From Klebsiella michiganensis (GTDB lineage Bacteria; Pseudomonadota; Gammaproteobacteria; Enterobacterales; Enterobacteriaceae), in NCBI RefSeq assembly GCF_002925905.1, contig NZ_PRDB01000002.1, forward strand, positions 248,001-312,000: 64,000 nucleotides of DNA, read 5' to 3'. Positions 39,945 to 49,875 of this stretch are shown one piece after another (positions within the stretch are counted from its first letter, which is position 1; each line of letters starts with the position of its first letter). Made by a program: the position numbers and the translations under genes. Under the pieces are notes generated by a model, which worked only from the letters and a program-made list of their open reading frames with translations, had not been told where the DNA came from and did no database searches.

Positions 39945-41624
39945 GTGAACAGATTATTTTCCTCACATGTGATGCCTTTCCGCGCCCTCATCGACGCTTG
40001 TTGGAAAGAAAAATATACCGCTTCGCGGTTTACTCGTGATGTGATTGCCGGAATTACCGTCGGGATTATCGCTATCCCGCTGGCGATGGCGCTGGCAATT
40101 GGCAGCGGGGTGGCGCCGCAGTACGGTCTCTATACCTCCGCGGTGGCGGGGATCGTAATTGCGTTAACCGGCGGCTCGCGCTTCAGCGTGTCCGGGCCAA
40201 CCGCCGCTTTCGTGGTGATTCTCTACCCGGTCTCGCAGCAGTTCGGGCTCGCCGGGCTGCTGGTCGCCACCTTGATGTCGGGGATCTTCCTGATTCTTTT
40301 CGGCCTGGCGCGCTTTGGCCGCCTGATTGAGTATATTCCGCTATCGGTCACCCTCGGCTTCACCTCCGGGATCGGTATCACCATCGGTACCATGCAAATT
40401 AAAGATTTTCTCGGTCTGCAGATGGCCCACGTGCCTGAACATTATCTGCAGAAAGTCGGCGCGCTGGCGATGGCGCTGCCGACCATTAACCCCGGCGATG
40501 CCGCCATCGGCGTTGTCACGCTGGGCACGCTGATTATCTGGCCGCGTCTGGGGATTCGTCTGCCGGGCCATCTGCCGGCCCTGCTGGCGGGCTGCGCGGT
40601 GATGGGCGTGGTCAACCTGCTTGGCGGACACGTCGCCACCATCGGCTCTCAGTTCCACTATATTCTCGCCGACGGCAGCCAGGGCAACGGTATTCCGCAG
40701 CTGCTGCCGCAGCTGGTGCTGCCGTGGGATATGCCCGGTTCAGACTTCACCCTCAGCTGGTCCTCGCTGCAGGCGCTGCTGCCGGCGGCGTTTTCCATGG
40801 CCATGCTCGGGGCGATTGAGTCCCTGCTGTGCGCCGTGGTGCTGGACGGCATGACCGGCACCAAACACAAGGCCAATAGCGAGCTGATTGGCCAGGGGCT
40901 CGGCAATATCGTCGCGCCGTTCTTCGGCGGCATTACCGCCACCGCCGCTATCGCCCGCTCGGCGGCCAACGTTCGCGCCGGGGCGACCTCGCCGGTTTCC
41001 GCCGTGATCCACGCGCTGCTGGTGATCATGGCGCTGCTGGTGCTTGCCCCTCTGCTCTCCTGGCTGCCGCTTTCCGCGATGGCGGCGCTGCTGCTGATGG
41101 TGGCATGGAATATGAGCGAAGCGCACAAGGTCGTTAACCTGCTGCGCTATGCGCCAAAAGACGACATTATCGTCATGCTGATGTGTATGTCGCTGACCGT
41201 CCTGTTTGATATGGTCATCGCTATTAGCGTCGGTATTGTGCTGGCTTCCCTGCTGTTTATGCGCCGGATCGCGCGGATGACCCGCCTCGCGCCGGTCAAC
41301 GTTGAGGTTCCCGATGACGTACTGGTGCTGCGCGTCATTGGTCCGCTGTTTTTCGCCGCCGCGGAAGGGTTGTTTACCGATCTGGAAACGCGGATTGCTG
41401 GCAAGCGTATCGTCGTGCTGAAGTGGGATGCGGTGCCGGTGCTGGATGCCGGCGGGCTGGATGCCTTCCAGCGCTTCGTGAATAAGCTGCCGGAAGGCTG
41501 TGAGCTACGCGTGTCGAACCTGGAATTTCAGCCCCTGCGTACCCTGGCGCGGGCAGGCGTTAAGCCGATTCCGGGCCGCCTGAGCTTCTTCCCGGACCGC
41601 AGCGCCGCGCTGGCGGATATTTAA
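39945..41624 (+). CDS. dauA: C4-dicarboxylate transporter DauA (SulP/SLC26 family)
   Basis: Inner-membrane transporter of the SulP family; the E. coli homologue (formerly YchM) is the aerobic succinate carrier at acidic pH. The 559-residue protein has 12-14 membrane spans (first [20 protein letters not shown]; the SulP signature lies near [19 protein letters not shown]) and a C-terminal STAS domain from about residue 440 ([36 protein letters not shown]). The start is GTG at 39945, giving [20 protein letters not shown], as in the family. Its stop directly abuts that of the convergent MerR gene. Confidence 0.95.
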   Translation: MNRLFSSHVMPFRALIDACWKEKYTASRFTRDVIAGITVGIIAIPLAMALAIGSGVAPQYGLYTSAVAGIVIALTGGSRFSVSGPTAAFVVILYPVSQQFGLAGLLVATLMSGIFLILFGLARFGRLIEYIPLSVTLGFTSGIGITIGTMQIKDFLGLQMAHVPEHYLQKVGALAMALPTINPGDAAIGVVTLGTLIIWPRLGIRLPGHLPALLAGCAVMGVVNLLGGHVATIGSQFHYILADGSQGNGIPQLLPQLVLPWDMPGSDFTLSWSSLQALLPAAFSMAMLGAIESLLCAVVLDGMTGTKHKANSELIGQGLGNIVAPFFGGITATAAIARSAANVRAGATSPVSAVIHALLVIMALLVLAPLLSWLPLSAMAALLLMVAWNMSEAHKVVNLLRYAPKDDIIVMLMCMSLTVLFDMVIAISVGIVLASLLFMRRIARMTRLAPVNVEVPDDVLVLRVIGPLFFAAAEGLFTDLETRIAGKRIVVLKWDAVPVLDAGGLDAFQRFVNKLPEGCELRVSNLEFQPLRTLARAGVKPIPGRLSFFPDRSAALADI

Positions 41625-42686
<1,062 letters not shown>

Positions 42687-42700
42687 TTACCAGTGGCGCC

Positions 42701-42731
42701 ACTCTGCTGCCTGACGTGACGTCAGGGTCAA
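42701..42731 (-). promoter_or_regulatory. MerR/TipA-type autoregulated promoter with palindromic operator
   Basis: On the minus strand TTGACC (-35, 42726-42731) is followed 19 bp later by CAGAGT (weak -10, 42701-42706). Inside the over-long spacer lies the perfect dyad CCTGACG-N3-CGTCAGG (42710-42726). A 19-bp spacer covered by a dyad is the signature of promoters activated by MerR-type DNA untwisting. The gene starts 30 bp downstream. Confidence 0.7.
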
Positions 42732-42880
42732 GCGTTCTGTACAGGAATTGTATTAGGCAGACGGCGGCGAAGAAAGACGAAGAGAGAAAGGAGGATTTGA
42801 GACACCAACAGGCGGGCAGCCTGATCGGGCGGCATAAAAACGCACCAGCCGTTCACAACGGCTGGCGGTCTGGAATTCAC

Positions 42881-43156
42881 TCAGCTGTGGCGATGCTGAT
42901 CGCGGCGGCAGCGTTTATCGTAGTGGCGTACCCACCAGTATCTGTCGCTAACCTGTTCATGACCGCCGATACGGGCGCCAGCCAGCCACAGTACCGCGCC
43001 GACAAAGATACTCAAGATCGCGCCGTGTGCGAAAAACTGCGGCAGGTCAAGCTGCGGAAGCTGGTTTAAAATAGAATAACCAACGCCGACAACCATGACG
43101 ACCAACCCCAACCCCATCAGCACATTACCGAGTAACGAAGCGTTTCTGCGTTTCAT
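42881..43156 (-). CDS. ychH: YchH family stress-induced membrane protein
   Basis: A 91-residue inner-membrane protein with two hydrophobic spans (NVLMGLGLVVMVVGVGYSIL and AILSIFVGAVLWLAGA) and a basic, His-rich C-terminal tail. E. coli YchH is induced by stress and affects biofilm; no biochemical role is known. The ATG at 43156 is preceded by GGAGGTG. It is divergent from pth, with a 272-bp interval in which I recognise no clear motif. Confidence 0.92.
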   Translation of the reverse strand: MKRRNASLLGNVLMGLGLVVMVVGVGYSILNQLPQLDLPQFFAHGAILSIFVGAVLWLAGARIGGHEQVSDRYWWVRHYDKRCRRDQHRHS

Positions 43157-43428
43157 ATGTCACCTCCGGAACCTTGGGTTGCATGGGAATATCCCCAAAT
43201 CTTATAAGTGTAGTATAGACAATGGCCAATATAGCGATTGCGTGGACGATCACAGAAGCGAACATCTTGCCAACAAAAGTTTACAAATAACCCACTGAAC
43301 AACATCAAATTCTAATTATTCAAACCCGTGATTATCTATGGCAGGTGCGTTTCGCTGGCAGAATTTTGTCAACCGCGCGCGCAGACAGTACACTACGCGC
43401 CAGAGAACGATCCAAGCAGGATAAAAAA

Positions 43429-44013
43429 GTGAGCATAAAATTAATTGTCGGCCTGGCGAACCCCGGCGCTGAATACGCAGCGACCCGGCATAACGCCGGC
43501 GCCTGGTACGTGGATTTACTGGCTGAACGCCACCGCGCGCCGCTGCGCGAAGAGAGCAAATTCTTCGGCTACACCTCGCGGATTAACCTTGCCGGCGAAG
43601 ATGTCCGCCTGCTGGTGCCGACCACCTTTATGAACCTGAGCGGCAAAGCCGTCGGCGCGATGGCGACCTTCTTTCGCATCAACCCGGACGAAATCCTGGT
43701 CGCCCACGATGAGCTCGACCTACCGCCAGGCGTGGCTAAGTTCAAGCTTGGCGGCGGCCACGGCGGCCATAATGGCCTGAAAGACATCATCAGCAAGCTG
43801 GGCAATAACCCGAACTTTCACCGCTTACGCGTGGGAATCGGCCATCCGGGCGATAAAAATAAAGTTGTCGGTTTTGTGCTGGGCAAGCCGCCCGCCAGCG
43901 AACAGAAGCTGATTGATGAGGCCGTTGACGAAGCGGCACGCTGCACCGAGGTGTGGCTGAAGGATGGCCTGACCAAGGCGACCAACCGTTTACATGCTTT
44001 TAAAGCGCAATAA
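43429..44013 (+). CDS. pth: Peptidyl-tRNA hydrolase Pth
   Basis: Releases tRNA from prematurely dropped peptidyl-tRNA; essential in E. coli. A GTG start at 43429 ([15 protein letters not shown]) gives 194 residues, the standard length; a longer frame from 43345 adds 28 unconserved residues. The catalytic His20 lies in [13 protein letters not shown], and further conserved segments are [24 protein letters not shown] and [12 protein letters not shown]. ychF follows after 117 bp on the same strand, the usual pair. Confidence 0.97.
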   Translation: MSIKLIVGLANPGAEYAATRHNAGAWYVDLLAERHRAPLREESKFFGYTSRINLAGEDVRLLVPTTFMNLSGKAVGAMATFFRINPDEILVAHDELDLPPGVAKFKLGGGHGGHNGLKDIISKLGNNPNFHRLRVGIGHPGDKNKVVGFVLGKPPASEQKLIDEAVDEAARCTEVWLKDGLTKATNRLHAFKAQ

Positions 44014-44130
44014 CCGGTCGGCGTGCGGAATTTTTGTCACGCACCGTGTATAATAGGCGAAGCTATTTACTTTTCTGCAATCTGTTCACTGTAACAGGTT
44101 GATTATCCAAAGATTAAGGTGATTTAAATC

Positions 44131-45225
44131 ATGGGATTCAAATGCGGTATCGTCGGTTTGCCCAACGTCGGCAAATCCACCCTGTTCAATGCGCTCACTA
44201 AAGCGGGTATTGAAGCGGCCAACTTCCCCTTCTGTACCATTGAGCCGAACACCGGTGTCGTGCCGATGCCCGATCCGCGTCTGGACAAACTGGCTGAAAT
44301 CGTCAAACCACAGCGTATTCTGCCGACCACGATGGAATTCGTTGATATCGCAGGCCTCGTTAAAGGCGCGTCGAAAGGTGAAGGCCTGGGCAACCAGTTC
44401 CTGACCAACATCCGCGAAACCGAAGCTATCGGTCACGTAGTGCGCTGCTTCGAAAACGACAACATCATCCACGTTAACAATAAAGTGGATCCGGCTGACG
44501 ATATTGACGTTATCAACACCGAGCTGGCGCTCTCCGACCTGGACACCTGCGAGCGCGCTATCCACCGCGTGCAGAAGAAAGCCAAAGGCGGCGATAAAGA
44601 CGCGAAAGCCGAGCTGGCGGCGCTGGAAAAATGCCTGCCGCACCTTGAGAACGCCGGCATGCTGCGTTCGCTGAAGAACCTGACCGAAGAAGACAAAGCG
44701 GCGATTAAATACCTGAGCTTCCTGACCCTGAAGCCGACCATGTATATCGCCAACGTCAACGAAGACGGCTTTGAGAACAACCCTTATCTCGATCAAGTTC
44801 GCGAAATTGCCGCCGCCGAAGGTTCTGTGGTGGTCGCCGTTTGCGCCGCCGTTGAGTCCGATATCGCCGAGCTGGACGATGCCGACCGCGATGAGTTTAT
44901 GGCCGAGCTGGGTCTCGAAGAGCCGGGCCTGAACCGCGTTATCCGCGCCGGCTACGAGCTGCTGAACCTGCAGACCTACTTTACCGCAGGGGTGAAGGAA
45001 GTGCGCGCCTGGACTATCCCCGTCGGCGCCACTGCTCCGCAGGCCGCGGGTAAAATCCACACCGACTTTGAAAAAGGCTTTATCCGCGCGCAGACCATCG
45101 CCTATGAAGACTTTATTACCTATAAAGGCGAACAGGGTGCCAAAGAAGCCGGGAAAATGCGCGCTGAAGGTAAAGACTACATCGTGAAAGATGGCGATGT
45201 GATGAACTTCCTGTTCAACGTCTAA
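44131..45225 (+). CDS. ychF: Redox-regulated ATPase YchF (OLA1 family)
   Basis: A TRAFAC-class P-loop protein that hydrolyses ATP rather than GTP, associates with ribosomes and dampens oxidative-stress responses. The 364-residue product shows the Walker [15 protein letters not shown], switch region [10 protein letters not shown], and an altered G4 motif (NVNEDG instead of NKxD) that explains ATP preference. A coiled coil lies in the middle and a TGS domain at the C-terminus ([15 protein letters not shown]). Its 3' flank carries two hairpins; the second is the site used by the adjacent insert. Confidence 0.97.
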   Translation: MGFKCGIVGLPNVGKSTLFNALTKAGIEAANFPFCTIEPNTGVVPMPDPRLDKLAEIVKPQRILPTTMEFVDIAGLVKGASKGEGLGNQFLTNIRETEAIGHVVRCFENDNIIHVNNKVDPADDIDVINTELALSDLDTCERAIHRVQKKAKGGDKDAKAELAALEKCLPHLENAGMLRSLKNLTEEDKAAIKYLSFLTLKPTMYIANVNEDGFENNPYLDQVREIAAAEGSVVVAVCAAVESDIAELDDADRDEFMAELGLEEPGLNRVIRAGYELLNLQTYFTAGVKEVRAWTIPVGATAPQAAGKIHTDFEKGFIRAQTIAYEDFITYKGEQGAKEAGKMRAEGKDYIVKDGDVMNFLFNV

Positions 45226-45240
45226 ATAAAATTTGTTGTC

Positions 45241-45266
45241 TCATGAGGTTTCATTGAACCTCATGA
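45241..45266. terminator. 10-bp inverted repeat directly after ychF
   Basis: TCATGAGGTT and AACCTCATGA form a perfect stem with a 6-nt loop 15 bp after the ychF stop. It lacks a T run on the plus strand, so it is more likely an mRNA 3'-end stem than a complete terminator; the real terminator is the next hairpin. Confidence 0.55.
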
Positions 45267-45279
45267 ACATCGAAAAAAA

Positions 45280-45314
45280 CCACAAAATCCACGCAATTGC
45301 GTGGATTTTTCATT
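45280..45314 (+). repeat. Left 35-nt direct repeat (candidate attL) containing the ychF terminator
   Basis: This copy starts CCACAAAATCCACGC and ends GCGTGGATTTTTCATT. It contains the stem AAAATCCACGC / GCGTGGATTTT followed by T, a standard terminator for ychF. The same 35 nt with four mismatches (three of them in the loop) recurs at 47552-47586. The pair brackets an integrase fragment and the fic locus, which suggests attachment sites. Confidence 0.65.
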
Positions 45315-46308
45315 TCAGCAAGCGCGTAAGCAAGTCGCAGATGGAGTTAGCCCGACACAGGCTCGCCAGTTAGATAAGATCCGCAAGGTCAACGACGTCT
45401 CCAACACCTTTAAGCTGATCGCTAAAGAGTGGTTGCAGATGAAAGACTGGGCCGAAATTACCAAAACGCGCCGACTGGATATGCTTGAGCGTGTGGTTTT
45501 CCCCGCAATAGGTAAGCTCCCAATCAGAGAGGTCACTCCACACCACATCCTTAGAATTCTTCAAGAAACTGCTAAACGAGGAGCACCGACAGTTGCCGCT
45601 GAAGCTCGCCGCACCGTTTCATCAGTTTTTGAGTTAGCAGTTGCAACGCTTAGAGCTGATAGCGATCCTGTACGGCCTGTGCGCAAGGCCCTTCCGGCCA
45701 ATAAGATACAGCACAAACAAGCACTGAATCCTCAGCAAATCGGAAAGTTATTAAACTGTTTTGATAATAGTCGTGGCTCGTACCAGGTTAACTATTGTAT
45801 GTGGCTTATGTGGTGGACATTGACGCGTCCTGCAGAAGCCACCGAAGCAGAATGGACAGAATTCGATCTTGATAACGCCCTGTGGACAATTCCGGCAGCG
45901 CGAATGAAAGCCCGCAGAGAACACGTTATTCCCCTCCCCTCACAAGCTATCAAAATGCTCAGAACACTACAGGGATTAACCGGGCATCGGCAGCACCTTT
46001 TCCCGGGCAGGGATAATCCGTTAGGTCCAATGACATCGCACTCGCTGCGCCAGCTACGTAAAAGCCTCGGCTGGAGTGGTACATATAGCCCACATGCAAC
46101 CCGAACCACAGGAAGTACCCGTTTAAACGAGATGGGCTATCGACCTGATGCTATTGAGGCCCAACTTGCGCACGCTGATACCAACAATGTTCGTCGCACA
46201 TACAACCATGCAACTTATCTTGATGAGCGAACGGTTATGATGCAGGACTGGGCAAATAAACTTGAAGAATGGGTAGGAAGCGCGCGCAGCACTATTGATG
46301 TTTCGTAA
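45301..46308 (+). pseudogene. P4-type tyrosine recombinase (integrase), N-terminally truncated
   Basis: Site-specific recombinase of the P4/CP4 prophage type. The readable 335 codons begin inside the terminator repeat, so the first codons are not integrase sequence. The homology starts at QQARKQVADGVSPTQARQLD, the end of the arm-type binding domain, so roughly the first 65-85 residues are lost. The core-binding domain (TFKLIAKEWLQMKDW) and catalytic domain are complete: the first Arg in WTLTRPAEATEAEW, HxxR in SPHATRTTGSTRL, and the tyrosine in VRRTYNHATYLDERTVMMQ. Its DNA is visibly more AT-rich than ychF. Probably inactive; a remnant of the element that brought in fic. Confidence 0.8.
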
Positions 46309-46416
46309 ACCATGATGTATTGGTCTGTTAATGCTGATTATTAACGATAATTTCCCATCAGATTATAAAAACTATATTTCAGCCTACGGTTTTGTAACTA
46401 TCTGATTATACGACCA

Positions 46417-46445
46417 TTGTTACTCTCCTCACCCAGCGTTATAAT
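46417..46445 (+). promoter_or_regulatory. Sigma-70 promoter of the fic gene
   Basis: TTGTTA (46417-46422) and TATAAT (46440-46445) are separated by exactly 17 bp. A GGAT ribosome-binding site and the fic ATG follow about 30 bp further on. Confidence 0.75.
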
Positions 46446-46476
46446 TTCTTAGCACCCATTAGCGCAGGATGTTCCC

Positions 46477-47094
46477 ATGAGCCGATACCGTGTCTCTGGC
46501 AGTGAAGGACAATATGAGAAAAACTCCGATGAGCAAGTTCTGGCAAATAAGCTGGGGATTGCTGATTCTGGTGAGATGGACGAAGCGAAGCTTGTGCTGT
46601 TAGAGAAGCTCTATCACTGCATTTTTGAAGAGCAGTTTCCAGCAGGGCAGATCACCATTGCTTTGCTGAAAAGCTGGCATCGCCGCTGGCTGGGAAACAT
46701 CTATGAGTGGGCCGGGCAAGAAAGGACTGTCAATATCAGCAAAGGGGGCTTTATGTTCGCGCCCTCTGCACAATTGCCAAAACTAATACACGATTTCGAC
46801 GCTAAATACCTTGCCCGATATACACCATGCACTAACATGAGCGAAGAACAGATCATAGAGGCTATTGCTATAACCCATGTAGAGCTGATACTCATCCATC
46901 CATTCCGGGAAGGCAATGGACGTTTATCACGACTTTTAGCTGATGTGATGGCGGTTCAGGGGGGACACAGGCCGCTGGATTATCAAAGCTGGGAGCAAAA
47001 CAAAGCCGAATATATTTCGGCTATCCACGCAGGTATGTCAATGGACTACGGCCCGATGTGTTATTGGGTCGGTACTGCGTTAAGACGTGATTAA
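46477..47094 (+). CDS. Fic family protein (predicted AMP transferase)
   Basis: A 205-residue Fic-domain protein; such enzymes usually transfer AMP from ATP to target proteins and many act as toxins or effectors. The catalytic motif HPFREGNGRLSR (canonical HxFx[D/E]GNGRxxR) lies near residue 147 and is complete. A beta-hairpin flap region is suggested by VNISKGGFMFAPS. I find no [S/T]xxxE[G/N] inhibitory motif within the protein, so it is not self-inhibited by the known N- or C-terminal helix and would need a separate partner. It follows the integrase fragment, has its own promoter, and its stop overlaps the stop of a convergent 56-codon ORF by 3 bp. Confidence 0.9.
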   Translation: MSRYRVSGSEGQYEKNSDEQVLANKLGIADSGEMDEAKLVLLEKLYHCIFEEQFPAGQITIALLKSWHRRWLGNIYEWAGQERTVNISKGGFMFAPSAQLPKLIHDFDAKYLARYTPCTNMSEEQIIEAIAITHVELILIHPFREGNGRLSRLLADVMAVQGGHRPLDYQSWEQNKAEYISAIHAGMSMDYGPMCYWVGTALRRD

Positions 47095-47261
47095 ACAGCA
47101 AGACGAAGATGGGCGAACTTTTTGCGCGTCGCTTCAAGCGAAGCTTCGATCTTCTCAGAAGACTGCCCCGTCTCAACGGCGGTTGACGTTGCTACCGAGC
47201 GAACAATGTCAGCGCGAGACGGTTTAACGTAATACACCTGCGTTTTCTTGTCATTGCTCAT
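47091..47261 (-). CDS. Small 56-residue protein convergent to fic, possible Fic inhibitor
   Basis: The ORF begins ATG at 47261 (MSNDKKTQVYYVKPSRADIV) and ends at 47091, overlapping the fic 3' end. It has a ribosome-binding-like GAGGAATCGCG before the ATG. The product is charged and mostly helical in appearance. It contains RSVATSTAVETG, where SxxxE resembles the [S/T]xxxE[G/N] motif of class I Fic antitoxins but is followed by T-G instead of G or N. Known class I antitoxins are encoded upstream of and in line with fic; here the gene is downstream and opposite. Assignment as antitoxin is inference. Confidence 0.5.
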   Translation of the reverse strand: MSNDKKTQVYYVKPSRADIVRSVATSTAVETGQSSEKIEASLEATRKKFAHLRLAV

Positions 47262-47449
47262 CGCGATTCCTCAGCTATCGAATGTGTAATCTGTACTCAT
47301 TATATCAAGGTTTCGACACGACTTCACATCATCTGTAGCCCGACGTCATCAAGGGGCCATCTAGCTCTGATTTAGCACTGCACTGAATTTGGGTCAGTGT
47401 CAGTGGTAACTAGCCTCAGATAGCAGCATCAACTAAAGTGAGTACAGAC

Positions 47450-47545
47450 ATGAGTATGAAAATAAAAATCAAAAATAAAAACATTAAATATCAATTCAAT
47501 AAATATCAAATCACGATTCAACGTCTAAGCATTTCTTCGCCGTGA
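47450..47545 (+). CDS. Putative 31-residue basic peptide
   Basis: ATG at 47450 opens a short frame (MSMKIKIKNKNIKYQF) of very AT-rich codons ending at 47545. Composition is Lys/Ile/Asn-rich, quite unlike neighbouring genes. The upstream AAAGTGAG is a poor ribosome-binding site. It may be a chance ORF in foreign AT-rich DNA or the stub of a deleted gene. The rest of 47262-47551 shows no other feature that I can identify. Confidence 0.2.
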   Translation: MSMKIKIKNKNIKYQFNKYQITIQRLSISSP

Positions 47546-47551
47546 TGCCCT

Positions 47552-47586
47552 CCACAAAATCCACGCGCTCGCGTGGATTTTTTATT
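47552..47586 (-). repeat. Right 35-nt direct repeat (candidate attR), also terminator of ygeV
   Basis: CCACAAAATCCACGC, loop GCTC, then GCGTGGATTTTTTATT repeats the ychF terminator at 45280-45314. On the minus strand the stem is followed by TTTTG and lies 15 bp after the ygeV stop, so it can also end ygeV transcription. Loop sequences differ (AATT against GCTC), so the copies have diverged or were never perfect. Confidence 0.62.
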
Positions 47587-47600
47587 GCCCGCAGTTCCCG

Positions 47601-49385
47601 TCAGTTCTGACCCGCCGCCAGCGAATATTTCTTTATTTTGCGATACAGCGTGGCGATGCCGATGCCCAGCTCATCCGCCGCCTGCTTTTTATTACTGTAG
47701 CGAGAGAGCGCATCGCGGATCATCTGCCGCTCCATCTCCTCCAGCGCCGTCACGTTCTCCTCCTGAGTGAGTGTCGCTGACGCTGAAGCCGACGACGTCG
47801 CCTGGCTCGCCGCTTCACCGCTGCTTAACAGATTCGGCGGCAGCAGCGACATATCGATGATTTCTCCCGACGGCACCACGTTAACCAGGTACTCCATCAG
47901 GTTGCTGAGTTCACGAATATTGCCCGGCCAGCGATAGCGCTTAAGGAAATCGATCACGTCCTGCGCGACGCCGGGATAAACCAGATTGAGACGACCGGTA
48001 TGCAGATGCAGGAAATAGTGAATCAGCAGCTCAATGTCCTCCTGACGTTCGCGCAGCGGCGGCAGGCGCAGCGGAATCACGTTCAGACGATAGTAGAGAT
48101 CTTCGCGGAACTTCCCTTCCGCGATGTACTGTTCCAGGTTTTGATTGGTCGCGGATATGATACGAATATCGACCTGAACCGGATGGCTGGCGCCCACCGG
48201 CTGAATCTCACGTGACTCAATGGCCCGCAGCAGCTTGGCCTGCAGAGTGAGCGGCATATCGCCAATTTCGTCAAGAAACAGCGTCCCGCTATTGGCCGCC
48301 TGAATCAGGCCGGTCTTACCGTTTGCCGATGCGCCGGTAAACGCCCCCTTCACGTAGCCAAACAGTTCGCTTTCTAACAGCTGCTCGGGTATCGCGGCGC
48401 AGTTAATCGCGATAAAGGGCTTCGCGTGGCGATCGCTGAGCTTGTGGATAGCGCGGGCAACCACCTCTTTCCCGGTCCCGCTTTCACCGGCAATCATTAC
48501 GCTGGAGGGGCTCGGGGCCACGCGGCTGATCAGCTTTTTAAGCTGCCGCATAGGTCGACACTCTCCCACCATCGCCTCAATCTGCGGCCCTTCCTGCCCG
48601 CAGCTGAAATCGGCCGAAGAGTGCGACTGATGGAACGCCATTAAAAATAACCACTGATCCTGCACCGCGTGCAGCTGGCCGATAATGAGCTCTTTGCGAT
48701 CGTCAAAGGAGATAATGTGCTGCATATGGCCGTGCTTGAAATTATCTTCGAAGGTCAACGGCTGAAACTGGATTGACTTACCAATCACCTGTCCCTGAGT
48801 GACGCTCATTATTTTCAAAGCGGCCTGGTTGGCAAATTTGACTCTTTGATCGTTGCCCACGACCAGTACGCCCTGATCCATATTTTCGATCATGGTTAAA
48901 AATATTTTATGGATATTGTCGCCGACCGCCCGCTCCTGCAAAAAGCGGGAAACGAATATGGTTGAGACATGACGAACATAATCAGAAAACTCCTGGATAT
49001 TCGCATTTATACGTTCCTGCTGCTCGCGCGTCAGCGCAACCAGGCTAATAACGCCGACGCAGCGGTCGTGATACATCACCGGCGTGCCAAGAAAGGCTTT
49101 CTCTTCGCATTTCTCCTTATTGTTACAGTCTTTACACAGGGGGTCGAAGCGGGAATGGGTGACGACCTTCTCGGTCTGTGTTTCAATAATGTAACGCAGA
49201 AGCCGTGAATTTGAATTTAATTTATAGCCAATCTGTTTACTATAAGCGCCAGTTCCGGCGACCCGGTATAATTCGTTATCAACAATCTCGACCTCCAGCT
49301 GCAGCACGCTGGATAGCATCCTTGCAAACTTTTGAATTGTAGGCTGAATCTGCATTAAAATGGAGGGTGCTTTGGACGGTATCAT
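47601..49385 (-). CDS. ygeV: YgeV, sigma-54-dependent transcriptional activator
   Basis: Bacterial enhancer-binding protein, 594 residues from the ATG at 49385. An N-terminal GAF-like sensor with a cysteine cluster (DPLCKDCNNKEKCEEKAF, possibly a metal or redox site) is followed by a PAS-like region (NMDQGVLVVGNDQRVKFAN). The AAA+ domain has Walker A GESGTGKE, the sigma-54 contact loop GAFTGA and Walker B GTLFLDEIGD. A Fis-type helix-turn-helix ends the protein (NKKQAADELGIGIATLYRKI). AGAAGG precedes the chosen ATG; an in-frame GTG at 49412 is the alternative. It is divergent from ygeW and is the obvious regulator of this cluster. Confidence 0.92.
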   Translation of the reverse strand: MIPSKAPSILMQIQPTIQKFARMLSSVLQLEVEIVDNELYRVAGTGAYSKQIGYKLNSNSRLLRYIIETQTEKVVTHSRFDPLCKDCNNKEKCEEKAFLGTPVMYHDRCVGVISLVALTREQQERINANIQEFSDYVRHVSTIFVSRFLQERAVGDNIHKIFLTMIENMDQGVLVVGNDQRVKFANQAALKIMSVTQGQVIGKSIQFQPLTFEDNFKHGHMQHIISFDDRKELIIGQLHAVQDQWLFLMAFHQSHSSADFSCGQEGPQIEAMVGECRPMRQLKKLISRVAPSPSSVMIAGESGTGKEVVARAIHKLSDRHAKPFIAINCAAIPEQLLESELFGYVKGAFTGASANGKTGLIQAANSGTLFLDEIGDMPLTLQAKLLRAIESREIQPVGASHPVQVDIRIISATNQNLEQYIAEGKFREDLYYRLNVIPLRLPPLRERQEDIELLIHYFLHLHTGRLNLVYPGVAQDVIDFLKRYRWPGNIRELSNLMEYLVNVVPSGEIIDMSLLPPNLLSSGEAASQATSSASASATLTQEENVTALEEMERQMIRDALSRYSNKKQAADELGIGIATLYRKIKKYSLAAGQN

Positions 49386-49544
49386 GTCTATCGGCCTTCT
49401 ATTATTGCTCACCTGTTCGGCGTCAAGCGAAGCGGCTTTATTTATCTGCGGGGAATGATACCACTCCTTTTAGCCACCCGCGTTGATATAGATAGGGCCA
49501 ATTCCCCCACCTTATCTTAAATATGCAAGAGCTATCACAGTTTC

Positions 49545-49604
49545 TTATCATTATGATAAATTTGCAGCGGTTTTTATCATATTGGCGCAATGTGAAGATG
49601 ATAA
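49545..49604. promoter_or_regulatory. Candidate YgeV operator upstream of ygeW (TTATCAT/ATGATAA repeats)
   Basis: A perfect palindrome TTATCAT-T-ATGATAA lies at 49545-49559. A second pair of the same half-sites, TTATCAT at 49574-49580 and ATGATAA at 49598-49604, follows. They are 160-220 bp upstream of the sigma-54-like element of ygeW, a typical enhancer position. The same half-site pair occurs upstream of ygfK. The remaining parts of 49386-49875 show nothing else that I recognise. Confidence 0.5.
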
Positions 49605-49763
49605 TCGCATTATTTACGGCGGCAACCCGCGCCTGTCCCGCTGAAATGGACGGCGGGGGGAAAAATTTCACCTTTCCCTTCCCGGGATAACTCGCCTGAA
49701 TTCGTGACAGACCTGGCATAATCTTAACTATTCAATCCTCTCCGCCGCCTCTCCCGGAGGATT

Positions 49764-49779
49764 TGGCACGCTTATTGTT
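49764..49779 (+). promoter_or_regulatory. Sigma-54-like promoter of ygeW operon
   Basis: TGGCACG-N4-TTGTT matches the -24 element exactly and the -12 element except for T in place of C (GT instead of GC) at the proper 10-bp separation. The transcript would start near 49790, about 85 nt before ygeW. The adjacent sigma-54 activator gene ygeV supports it. Confidence 0.6.
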
Positions 49780-49875
49780 AGTGGTAATACAGCGCTGGCA
49801 GTCGCTAATTCGGCAACTCTGCATATCCGACCGCACAGCAATCAATAAGCCGTCATTCACGACCAGGATTGAAAC

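Noticed and set aside
45281-47586. Treating the insert as a complete mobile island
   Set aside because: Only a truncated integrase and the fic locus remain; no excisionase, replication or transfer genes are visible.
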